From assembly GCA_905233795.1 (NCBI GenBank), contig CAJOFP010000076.1, positions 1 through 7,113 of the forward strand: DNA of 7,113 nt, in the 5' to 3' direction. The notes under the pieces are model-generated. The model made no database searches and was not told the DNA's origin. It was given only the letters and a program-made list of their open reading frames with translations. A program made the position numbers and the translations under genes. The stretch comes from an uncultured Oscillibacter sp. (GTDB lineage Bacteria > Bacillota > Clostridia > Oscillospirales > Oscillospiraceae). Every line of letters begins with the position of its first letter. Within the stretch, counting starts at the first letter, position 1. This document shows, piece after piece, positions 1 to 5,803 of the stretch.

Positions 1-34
1 ATTATATTATTTAAATATTTAAATATAAAATAAC

Positions 35-83
35 TTGAATAGATTTCCGCGAATTTGAATATTATAAATATAAATATTAATAT
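35..83 (+). promoter_or_regulatory. Possible weak promoter region for dapA
   Basis: The 106 bases before dapA are almost all A and T. Two weak sigma-A-like pairings can be drawn: TTGAAT (35-40) with TATTAT (60-65) at a 19-bp spacing, or TTGAAT (55-60) with TAATAT (78-83) at a 17-bp spacing. In sequence this AT-rich such matches arise easily by chance, and dapA could instead be transcribed from a gene left of the window. Confidence 0.22.
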
Positions 84-93
84 CAGGAATCAC

Positions 94-99
94 GGAGGG
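94..99 (+). promoter_or_regulatory. Ribosome binding site of dapA
   Basis: GGAGGG lies 7 bases before the ATG at 107. It is a strong Shine-Dalgarno match and fixes the dapA start. Confidence 0.85.
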
Positions 100-106
100 A
101 TGATAC

Positions 107-997
107 ATGCGTGAGGCGATATTTCAGGGATCGGGCGTCGCCATCGTCACGCCGTTTCGCGGGGACGGCGTGGATTTTCCCGCGTTCGGGGATTTAATCG
201 ACTGGCAAATCGAACAGGGAACGGACGCCATTGTCGTATGCGGTACCACAGGGGAATCCGCCGTCATGACCGACGCCGAAAAACGCCGGACGATTGAATA
301 TTGTGTGGAACGCGTCAACGGGCGTATTCCGGTTATCGCGGGAAGCGGCACCAACGACACCGCCCACGCGATCAGATTATCCCGCGACGCCGAAAGCGCC
401 GGCGCGGACGCGTTATTGCTTGTGACGCCGTATTATAACAAAGCGACGCAAAAGGGGTTAATCGCCCATTATCGCGCTATCGCCGACGTTGTCCGCCGTC
501 CCTGTATTTTATATAACGTCCCGTCCCGGACGGGCGTGAATATCGCGCCGGAGACCTGCGCGGAATTGGCGAAGCATGAGAATATTATAGGCATTAAAGA
601 AGCGTCCGGGAATTTGGGCGCCGTGCAGGATATTCGCCGTCTCTGCCCGGATGATTTCTACATCTGGTCCGGCAACGATGATCAAATCGTCCCGATCTGC
701 GCGTATGGCGGTATGGGCGTGATTTCCGTATTGGCGAATATTATGCCGGCTGAGATTCATGATTTGACAAAATTATGTCTGGATAATAATTTTATCGCCG
801 CCGGAAAAAAGCAGATTGATTTAAAATTATTATGCGACGCGATGTTCTGCGAAGTCAATCCGATACCGGTCAAGACGGCTTTGAATCTCATGGGACGCAA
901 CGCGGGCGAGTTCCGGCTCCCTATGTGTCCGCCCGACGACGCGCATGAAATTTTTATCCGCCGCGCTTTAAAATCTTACGGCTTGATTCAGGATTGA
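107..997 (+). CDS. dapA: 4-hydroxy-tetrahydrodipicolinate synthase (DapA)
   Basis: This cytosolic enzyme condenses pyruvate with aspartate semialdehyde, the first committed step of the diaminopimelate/lysine pathway, which feeds peptidoglycan and protein synthesis. The 296-residue length is normal for the family, and one TIM-barrel domain covers the protein. The expected active-site residues are visible: GTTGES at 46-51 (substrate-binding threonines), YYN with Tyr110, YNVPSRTG with Tyr136 and Arg141, and the Schiff-base lysine Lys164 in GIKEASG. All sit at a constant offset of +3 from the E. coli numbering, so there are no internal indels between them. The GGAGGG site 7 bases upstream supports the ATG. 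No other dap or asd gene is present nearby, and a hairpin follows, so it may be transcribed alone. NanA or KDG-aldolase relatives share the fold, but the full DapA triad and the SRTG arginine favour DapA. Confidence 0.96.
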   Translation: MREAIFQGSGVAIVTPFRGDGVDFPAFGDLIDWQIEQGTDAIVVCGTTGESAVMTDAEKRRTIEYCVERVNGRIPVIAGSGTNDTAHAIRLSRDAESAGADALLLVTPYYNKATQKGLIAHYRAIADVVRRPCILYNVPSRTGVNIAPETCAELAKHENIIGIKEASGNLGAVQDIRRLCPDDFYIWSGNDDQIVPICAYGGMGVISVLANIMPAEIHDLTKLCLDNNFIAAGKKQIDLKLLCDAMFCEVNPIPVKTALNLMGRNAGEFRLPMCPPDDAHEIFIRRALKSYGLIQD

Positions 998-1029
998 TAT
1001 TTTAATTAAATTTTAATTATATAAATTAT

Positions 1030-1067
1030 ACAGGAACGCGGATTCCGGGTCGGGTTCGCGTTCCTGT
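1030..1067 (+). terminator. Hairpin terminator after dapA
   Basis: ACAGGAACGCG (1030-1040) pairs perfectly with CGCGTTCCTGT (1057-1067), giving an 11-bp stem around a 16-base loop. Only a short T run (1067-1069) follows on +, so termination may be incomplete. The sequence after the stem on the - strand is AT-rich, but no - strand gene ends here. Confidence 0.65.
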
Positions 1068-1144
1068 TTCATGCGCGGTTGCATATAATCAATTTATTAT
1101 ATTTTATTATATTTATTATTATATTTATTTTTAATCTTATGGGT

Positions 1145-1173
1145 TTGACATTGGAAATATGATATTATAAAAT
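1145..1173 (+). promoter_or_regulatory. Sigma-A-like promoter for the YYY membrane protein
   Basis: A consensus -35 box TTGACA (1145-1150) is followed after 17 bases by TAAAAT (1168-1173), five of six matches to TATAAT. This predicts a start near 1180 and a leader of roughly 50 bases. An overlapping TATAAA (1166-1171) at 15 bp is the alternative -10. Confidence 0.6.
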
Positions 1174-1220
1174 TATCAAATAAAAATTATATATTATATT
1201 AAAAAATTATATAAAAATAT

Positions 1221-1226
1221 GAGGTG
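1221..1226 (+). promoter_or_regulatory. Ribosome binding site that decides the start of the YYY protein
   Basis: GAGGTG ends 5 bases before ATG 1232. A possible GTG start at 1226 would overlap this site and leave no spacing, so ATG 1232 is preferred. Confidence 0.75.
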
Positions 1227-1231
1227 TGGCG

Positions 1232-3643
1232 ATGAAAGAGAAACGAATAAGATGGATAACGCCATTATGTGGGATTTTAGCGGTTTTCATCAGCGTAATA
1301 TTTTTATTTCATCAGGACGCGGGGTATGTCCTGCGCTGGTACGCCGGATGTCTGATTCCAGCGATTGCGGCTTTGCCGTTATGTCTGGCGGTTTTTCCCG
1401 GATTCGCGGACGGCGGTTTCTCGTTCTCCAGACCGCTGGGGCTTATGCTCTCCGGCGGTCTGCTCTGGGCTTTATCCGTCTTTCGGATTATACCCGTCAA
1501 CCGCGGGACGGCGTTCTTATGCGCGGCGGTTTGTTTCGCGGCTTCGTGCGCGTTCTGGTATTTTCATAATCAAAATAATAAAAATAATAAAAATATTCAA
1601 AACGCGCTGAATCAAATGCGGGCTGATATAATCAATAAACTCCCGGATATATTATGGGAAGAATTTTTATTTATAATTTTACTGGTCTACTGGGCGCATT
1701 TGAAAGGCAGCGATCCCGCCGCTTATGGCACGGAAAAATTTATGGATTACGGCTTTATGATGGCGATGAATAAAAGCCCGTACAGTCCCGCGATGGATAT
1801 ATGGTTCGCGGGAAAAGGCATTAATTATTATTATGTCGGACAGTTTTTAGCCGTTGTCATGACGAAATTCGCCGGGATTCCGGTCGCGTACAGTTATAAT
1901 CTCATGATGATGACGCTTCCCGCGCTGGGCTTTTTAGAATGTTTCGGCATCGTTCGGCAGTTACTGCGTCCGTTCGCGGAAGATAAAAATAATAAACTCA
2001 GCCGTATGCCGATCATCGGGGGACTTGTGGCGGGGATCGCCTGCGTTTTCGCGGGCAATCTGCATTATGTGATTTACGGCCTGTTTGAAGTCCCGTCTAC
2101 TACAGGCGACGCTTATTATTATCCCGACTCCACGCGCTTTATCGGCTATAATCCCGATATTCCTGATAAGACCTTTATTATCAGCGATTTACACGCCCAT
2201 GTCATGAATTATATATTTGTCTTGGCTGTAATCGCTTTATTATTATCATGGTGCCTGAAACGCAAATCCCGGATAGAAACCGTCAATTTCAATCAAAACA
2301 AAGGCGGATTACTGAACCGGCGCGGCATATTCGACGTTTTATTTCAACCTGAGATAATTTTAATCGGAATTTTCATCGGCATGTTTCTGGGCATTAATTA
2401 CTGGGATTTCCCGATTTATTATGTCGTATCCGGCGCGGTTATTTTAATCATGAATATTCGCGTGTATCGCAATTTCAAAAATATGACGTTGGCGACAATC
2501 TTGCAGGGCGTTTTTATTATGGCCTTGATCTTTCTTGTCAGCTATCCGTTCCGATCCAATTTTGATATGATCTCTTCCCATGTGTACCGCACGGACAGAC
2601 ACACGAGCTTATATCAACTGGCCGTCCTCTGGGGACTGCCTTTGACCGTGATTTCCGCTTTTATCGGCGCGTGTTTCACGCTCCCGCGCTTTTCCGACTG
2701 TCAATCTCAAAAAGCGCAGTCTGACGCAAGCGGCGCGACGGAAAAGAAAACGGGATTTTTCGGCGATATATGGGCCTATTTCGTCCGCCATGTGGGGACT
2801 ATGCGCATGGAAGACGTTTTCATGATCGCCGTCGCCTGTTGCGCCGCCGGACTGGTTTTAATGCCGGAGCTTGTTTATGTAAAAGACATTTACGGCGACG
2901 CGTATCAGCGCACAAATACGATGTTTAAATTGACTTATCAGGCCTATATTTTATTTACGCTCTGTTTCGGATATATGCTCCCGCGTTTAATTATATCCGG
3001 AAAAGGGACAGGCTTCCGGCGCGCCGGGATTGTCTGCTCGATTTTATTATTCCTGACGCTGGGATTTTTCGTCAACGCCGCGCATACCCGGTTCGGCGGC
3101 GTATTCGGTCACGGCTATCAGACGCTGGACGCGTCGGACTTCATGTCCAATCAATTTCAGGATGATAATTTTACAATCAATATGCGCGACGACAAAGCCG
3201 CCGTTGACTGGTTAAACGAAAATATAAAAGAATATCCCGTCGTAATTTTAGAAGCCGATTCTGAAAGCTACACGTTTGGCAATCGCATTTCCGTATTTAC
3301 GGGTCAACCGACCGTATTGGGCTGGCGGGTTCATGAATGGCTGTGGCGTTCGGATTCGGACAATCCCGCGAATTATCCGGCGGCTGTGGGTGATCGGGAC
3401 GGCGACGTGAGAAATATTTACACTTCCCGCGATCCGGAACTTGTGCGGGAATTGATAGAAAAATATAATATAGATTATATTATATTCGGCTACCGGGAAC
3501 GTCACAACGGCGTCTGGGAAGAATCGTATGGAGATGATCAAGCCGGCGCGTGGGAATTTTTAAAGACTCTTGGCGAAATCGTGTTTGAATCCAATCTCAA
3601 CCCCGAAGAGCCGCTTTATATTCTCCGCGTGAATCGAAATTAA
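1232..3643 (+). CDS. DUF2298 / YYY-family multi-pass membrane protein
   Basis: This 803-residue polytopic membrane protein matches the DUF2298 (Chlor_Arch_YYY) pattern. The hallmark INYYYVGQ is at 197-204, SDLHAHVMN at 318-326, INYWDFPIYY around 388-397, and RTNTMFK at 560-566 before another hydrophobic helix. The C-terminal part after about residue 630 is soluble and probably extracytoplasmic. It carries GWRVHEWLWR (H701, E702) and ends in a DYIIFGYRER-type segment, as in relatives. Many hydrophobic segments run from residue 10 to about 625. The family is thought to resemble GT-C membrane glycosyltransferases that use polyprenyl-linked sugars; that role is inference, and no substrate can be assigned. 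Residues 113-121 form an Asn/Lys low-complexity insert encoded by a 9-bp tandem repeat in a loop between helices. It has its own promoter and terminator, so it appears monocistronic. Family call confident, activity not. Confidence 0.85.
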   Translation: MKEKRIRWITPLCGILAVFISVIFLFHQDAGYVLRWYAGCLIPAIAALPLCLAVFPGFADGGFSFSRPLGLMLSGGLLWALSVFRIIPVNRGTAFLCAAVCFAASCAFWYFHNQNNKNNKNIQNALNQMRADIINKLPDILWEEFLFIILLVYWAHLKGSDPAAYGTEKFMDYGFMMAMNKSPYSPAMDIWFAGKGINYYYVGQFLAVVMTKFAGIPVAYSYNLMMMTLPALGFLECFGIVRQLLRPFAEDKNNKLSRMPIIGGLVAGIACVFAGNLHYVIYGLFEVPSTTGDAYYYPDSTRFIGYNPDIPDKTFIISDLHAHVMNYIFVLAVIALLLSWCLKRKSRIETVNFNQNKGGLLNRRGIFDVLFQPEIILIGIFIGMFLGINYWDFPIYYVVSGAVILIMNIRVYRNFKNMTLATILQGVFIMALIFLVSYPFRSNFDMISSHVYRTDRHTSLYQLAVLWGLPLTVISAFIGACFTLPRFSDCQSQKAQSDASGATEKKTGFFGDIWAYFVRHVGTMRMEDVFMIAVACCAAGLVLMPELVYVKDIYGDAYQRTNTMFKLTYQAYILFTLCFGYMLPRLIISGKGTGFRRAGIVCSILLFLTLGFFVNAAHTRFGGVFGHGYQTLDASDFMSNQFQDDNFTINMRDDKAAVDWLNENIKEYPVVILEADSESYTFGNRISVFTGQPTVLGWRVHEWLWRSDSDNPANYPAAVGDRDGDVRNIYTSRDPELVRELIEKYNIDYIIFGYRERHNGVWEESYGDDQAGAWEFLKTLGEIVFESNLNPEEPLYILRVNRN
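1574..1597 (+). repeat. In-frame 9-bp tandem repeat (AATAATAAA)2 plus partial copy
   Basis: Two exact copies of AATAATAAA (1574-1582, 1583-1591) and a partial third encode NNK-NNK-NI inside the YYY protein. The unit is frame-preserving and its base composition matches the AT-rich spacers rather than the surrounding coding sequence. Confidence 0.75.
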
Positions 3644-3655
3644 AATTTTATAAAT

Positions 3656-3707
3656 AAAAAATCTCCCTGTCTTGATAAATATATAAATATCGACGGGGAG
3701 ATTTTTT
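3656..3707. terminator. Bidirectional terminator between convergent genes
   Basis: A 16-bp stem joins AAAAAATCTCCCTGTC (3656-3671) to GACGGGGAGATTTTTT (3692-3707), with one G-T wobble and a 20-base AT loop. T runs follow the GC-rich core on both strands, so it can end transcripts of the YYY gene (+) and of the DegV gene (-). Confidence 0.93.
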
Positions 3708-3728
3708 ATTTATTTTTTATTTTTTAAA

Positions 3729-4631
3729 TTATCTATGCGACGCGAGAAAGACCAGCGCGAGAAATCCCGGCCCGGTATGACTGCCGATGACAGGCCCTTG
3801 AGGGACGATGAAAAGATCACGCGGCGCGAAACGCTCCCGCACCAGATTTTTTAAAACCTCCGCGTCCTCCTGACAGCACGCGTGCGCGATAATCACCGTT
3901 TTTTGATCCGGCAAGGCCGTATCTTCCATATGTTTGAAAAGCGCCCGGATCGCCGCCTTGCGGCCCCGGATTTTATCCGCCGTGATTAATCTGCCCTCGT
4001 TATCCATGCTCAAAATCGGCTTGATTTGCAAGATAGACCCGACCGCCGCCGATGTCATGGACAATCGTCCGCCGCGCCGCAGATACATCAAATCCTGAAC
4101 CGTGAACCAATGGGCAATATGCAATCTTGTTTTTATCGTAAAATCCCGCACCTGCTCCAGCGTATCGCCCGCCAGACGCCTTTCGCCCGCCAATAAGACC
4201 AACAAGCCCTGTCCGATAGACGCCGAAAGCGTGTCTACAGTTTCAATTACGCGTTCGGGATATTGTGCGCGCAACTCTTTCGCGGCCATCGCGCAGGCGT
4301 CCCGCGTGCTGGATAATCCTGACGAAAAGCATAAAAATAATATATCCTGTCCGGCTTTCAAATGCTTTTCCATCGCGTTGGACAGTTCCGCCATATTGAC
4401 CGCCGCCGTGACGGAGACAAATCCGTCCTGTAATTTTTGATAAAAATCCTCAAAAGACAGGTCGCGCCAATCGGCGTAATGTTGATATGTTCTGCCGTCT
4501 ATCGTAAACGACATAGGCACAATTTCCACATCGGCGCGCTCGGCCAGTTCCCGCGTCAAATCGCATGACGCTTCCGTGAGAATGACATAAGACGGCGTTT
4601 TCCGCGCTGTTTGCGATACCGGCGCTTTCAT
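3729..4631 (-). CDS. DegV-family fatty-acid-binding protein
   Basis: DegV proteins bind a fatty acid between two domains; in Firmicutes the FakB members present it to the kinase FakA for exogenous fatty-acid use. The 300-residue length is typical. Family landmarks are the N-terminal strand YVILTEASCDL (15-25), SSGLSSTRDA (103-112) in the ligand pocket, ETVDTLSASIGQG (130-142), the DLMYLRRGGRLS segment (180-191), ILQIKPIL (200-207), KIRGRK (220-225) and VIGSHTGPG (281-289). The first motif is usually TDSTxDL and here reads TEASCDL, a conservative departure. The ATG has GAAAGGA upstream (4641-4647 on the - strand). The first 13 residues precede the conserved fold. The gene stands alone, converging on the YYY gene and sharing its terminator, with divergent transcription on the other side. 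No FakA-like kinase lies in the window, so a FakB role specifically is unproven. Confidence 0.93.
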   Translation of the reverse strand: MKAPVSQTARKTPSYVILTEASCDLTRELAERADVEIVPMSFTIDGRTYQHYADWRDLSFEDFYQKLQDGFVSVTAAVNMAELSNAMEKHLKAGQDILFLCFSSGLSSTRDACAMAAKELRAQYPERVIETVDTLSASIGQGLLVLLAGERRLAGDTLEQVRDFTIKTRLHIAHWFTVQDLMYLRRGGRLSMTSAAVGSILQIKPILSMDNEGRLITADKIRGRKAAIRALFKHMEDTALPDQKTVIIAHACCQEDAEVLKNLVRERFAPRDLFIVPQGPVIGSHTGPGFLALVFLASHR

Positions 4632-4658
4632 GGCTTCGATTCCTTTCTATCGTAAAAT

Positions 4659-4687
4659 ATTAAAATATAAATATATATAATTATCAA
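4659..4687 (-). promoter_or_regulatory. Possible promoter for the DegV gene
   Basis: Read on the - strand, TTGATA (4687-4682) is followed after 17 bases by TTTAAT (4664-4659), which would give a leader of about 20 bases that includes the RBS at 4647-4641. A second -35 candidate, TTGAAA, lies at 4701-4696. The region is nearly all A+T, so this is tentative. Confidence 0.3.
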
Positions 4688-4775
4688 AATAAAAATTTCA
4701 AACGAAATATTAAATTTATATATTAAATAAAAAATATAATATAAATAATATAATAATTTTAATCTCAAAAATCAA

Positions 4776-4801
4776 CCGGATTTTAAAATTTCCCGGATTT
4801 T
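4776..4801. repeat. Direct repeat CCGGATTTT x2
   Basis: CCGGATTTT occurs at 4776-4784 and 4793-4801, with starts 17 bases apart. It sits just upstream of the inverted repeat and the + strand promoter. It could be a tandem protein-binding site, but nothing proves this. Confidence 0.5.
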
Positions 4802-4826
4802 CGACGTAATTTCGCCGTAATCCCAT

Positions 4827-4858
4827 AAGACCGTTTGAATTTTCACGAAAACGGTCTT
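4827..4858. promoter_or_regulatory. Perfect 10-bp inverted repeat, candidate operator
   Basis: AAGACCGTTT (4827-4836) and AAACGGTCTT (4849-4858) are exact inverted copies around a 12-base spacer, which itself adjoins a small TTTTC-AC-GAAAA dyad (4840-4851). No T run follows on either strand, so it is not a terminator. It ends 17 bases before the -35 box, roughly -84 to -53 from the predicted start, a position typical of an activator site. It could also act on the divergent DegV gene. Confidence 0.55.
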
Positions 4859-4875
4859 GAAAATCAGGAAAATTA

Positions 4876-4904
4876 TTTACAAATCGTCCGAAATATATTA
4901 TAAT
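4876..4904 (+). promoter_or_regulatory. Strong sigma-A-type promoter
   Basis: TTTACA (4876-4881) and a perfect TATAAT (4899-4904) are separated by exactly 17 bases. The predicted start is near 4911, giving a leader of about 140 bases before the ATG at 5050. This is the best promoter in the window. Confidence 0.8.
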
Positions 4905-4911
4905 TTATACA

Positions 4912-4927
4912 GGGGAAAGGATTCCCC
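4912..4927 (+). other. Hairpin at the 5' end of the leader
   Basis: GGGGAA (4912-4917) pairs with TTCCCC (4922-4927) around the tetraloop AGGA, starting one base after the predicted transcription start. Such 5' hairpins can stabilise mRNA, which is inference here. Confidence 0.5.
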
Positions 4928-4941
4928 GCGCCGGACAGCGG

Positions 4942-5009
4942 ATTTAAAAATTTAATCAAGATTTTTAGAAAATAAATAAAATTTAAATAAAAATCAAGAT
5001 TTTAAATTT
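4942..5009 (+). repeat. Duplicated block in the leader, with an all-AT stem
   Basis: AATCAAGATTTT occurs exactly at 4954-4965 and 4992-5003, each preceded by ATTTAAA (4942-4948, 4981-4987), so about 24 bases appear duplicated with one gap. AAATTTAAA (4979-4987) can also pair with TTTAAATTT (5001-5009). GCCGGAC flanks the block on both sides (4930-4936, 5020-5026). It matches no riboswitch class I can recognise. Confidence 0.45.
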
Positions 5010-5033
5010 ACCCGCCGACGCCGGACGAATTTC

Positions 5034-5040
5034 AGGAAGG
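5034..5040 (+). promoter_or_regulatory. Ribosome binding site deciding the start at 5050
   Basis: AGGAAGG directly abuts an upstream in-frame ATG at 5041, leaving no spacing for that codon, and sits 9 bases before ATG 5050. The second ATG is therefore the start. Confidence 0.75.
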
Positions 5041-5049
5041 ATGGATACT

Positions 5050-5682
5050 ATGAACAGCGTGAACAGCAATCAACCCGTGAGAGGCGGATACGGCGCTTAC
5101 GCGTCTTACGCCGCGAACGCCGGTCAGATTACGGACAGCGCCGCCGATACAATCGGCAAAGCCGCGAATACGGAAGAGGAAGCCGCCGCCAAATCCCGGA
5201 CGGACAGTTATGAATCGTCGCAAGCCCAAAACGCGACCGAGACGGAAAACGTATACAAGCCCAACGCCGAATTGGTCAGCCAGCTGAAACAGGATCTGGA
5301 AAATCAGAAAACGCGTTTTCTGGATACCGTGAAAGACATGCTCAACAAGCAGGGGATTCAAATCGCCGAGGGCGACGGCGTCTGGAGACAAATCGCGCAG
5401 GGCAATTTCTCCGTGGACGCCGAAACCGCCGCCGCCGCGAAAGAATCGATCTCCGAGGGCGGTTACTGGAGCCCGGAAAAAACCTCCGAACGTCTGATTT
5501 CATACGCCAAAGCCCTTACAGGCGGCGACCCGTCCAAAGCCGAGGCCATGCGCGAGGCGTTTTTGAAAGGCTTTGAAGAAGCCGAAAAAGCGTGGGGCGG
5601 TTCGCTCCCGGATATTACGCAAAAGACTTATGATTTAACTATGCAGGCCTTTGACGACTGGGCCAACGAAGCCGATCAATAA
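5050..5682 (+). CDS. Conserved-looking soluble helical protein of unknown function
   Basis: I do not recognise this 210-residue protein with certainty. It has no signal peptide, membrane segment or cysteine. Residues 1-70 are low-complexity (Ala, Gly, Ser, Asn, Thr, Gln) and probably disordered, including GGYGAYASYAANAG at 12-25. Residues 75-105 look like an amphipathic, possibly coiled helix. The C-terminal domain (about 139-206) runs from YWSPEKTSERLISYAKAL through TGGDPSKAEAMREA and KGFEEAEKAWGG to LPDITQKTYDL, and appears all-helical and acidic. The C-terminal pattern (SPEKT, GGDP, GFEEAEKAWGG, LPDI) resembles helical proteins of the DUF5610 kind, sometimes near flagellar genes. That resemblance is from memory and weak. 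It has its own strong promoter, long leader and terminator, so it is probably well expressed and monocistronic. An intact frame, a good RBS and protein-like codon use make it a real gene. Confidence 0.85.
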   Translation: MNSVNSNQPVRGGYGAYASYAANAGQITDSAADTIGKAANTEEEAAAKSRTDSYESSQAQNATETENVYKPNAELVSQLKQDLENQKTRFLDTVKDMLNKQGIQIAEGDGVWRQIAQGNFSVDAETAAAAKESISEGGYWSPEKTSERLISYAKALTGGDPSKAEAMREAFLKGFEEAEKAWGGSLPDITQKTYDLTMQAFDDWANEADQ

Positions 5683-5734
5683 AAATATATATAAAATATA
5701 ATTAAAAAATATAATTAAAATTAATTAATTTGCT

Positions 5735-5764
5735 AATCCGGGACCGGGCGGCCCCGGATTTTTT
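5735..5764 (+). terminator. Intrinsic terminator after the 210-residue gene
   Basis: AATCCGGG (5735-5742) pairs with CCCGGATT (5753-5760). The loop can add CC-GGGC-GG past an A-C mismatch, and the T run 5759-5764 follows. On the - strand the flank is AT-rich but without a clean T run, so its use by the convergent ABC gene is uncertain. Confidence 0.9.
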
Positions 5765-5767
5765 CAC

Positions 5768-5803
5768 GCGTTTTTATTATATCGCGTTTTTCATGCGTTT
5801 TTT
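5768..5803. repeat. Three copies of GCGTTTTT between convergent genes
   Basis: GCGTTTTT occurs at 5768-5775, 5784-5791 and 5795-5802 (a ninth T follows the last copy). The last copy overlaps the stop codon of the ABC gene and, with AACGC (5804-5808), can form a small GCGTT/AACGC hairpin. Function unknown; it may be chance in T-rich sequence. Confidence 0.4.

Larger units (their letters stand above)
4632..5049. other. Long AT-rich divergent intergenic region
   Basis: These 418 bases separate the divergent DegV gene and the 210-residue gene. I see no coding sequence or known RNA gene. From left to right it holds: the DegV RBS and a tentative promoter; an almost pure A+T block to about 4770; two copies of CCGGATTTT (4776-4784, 4793-4801); two copies of CGnCGTAAT (4802-4810, 4813-4821); a 10-bp inverted repeat (4827-4858); a strong + strand promoter (4876-4904); and a transcribed leader (about 4911-5049) with hairpins and a duplicated block. 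Confidence 0.8.

Noticed and set aside
1219..1569. Open frame from ATG 1219 overlapping the YYY gene
   Set aside because: It runs in a different frame inside a gene with clear family motifs, contains no recognisable domain and lacks its own RBS.
4102..4440. Open frame on + inside the DegV gene
   Set aside because: It is an antisense shadow of a well-conserved protein with no RBS or domain of its own.
4827..4858. Inverted repeat read as an intrinsic terminator
   Set aside because: Neither strand has a T run after the stem, and no gene ends here.
5041..5049. ATG at 5041 as the start of the 210-residue gene
   Set aside because: It directly abuts the AGGAAGG site with no spacing; ATG 5050 has a 9-base spacing.
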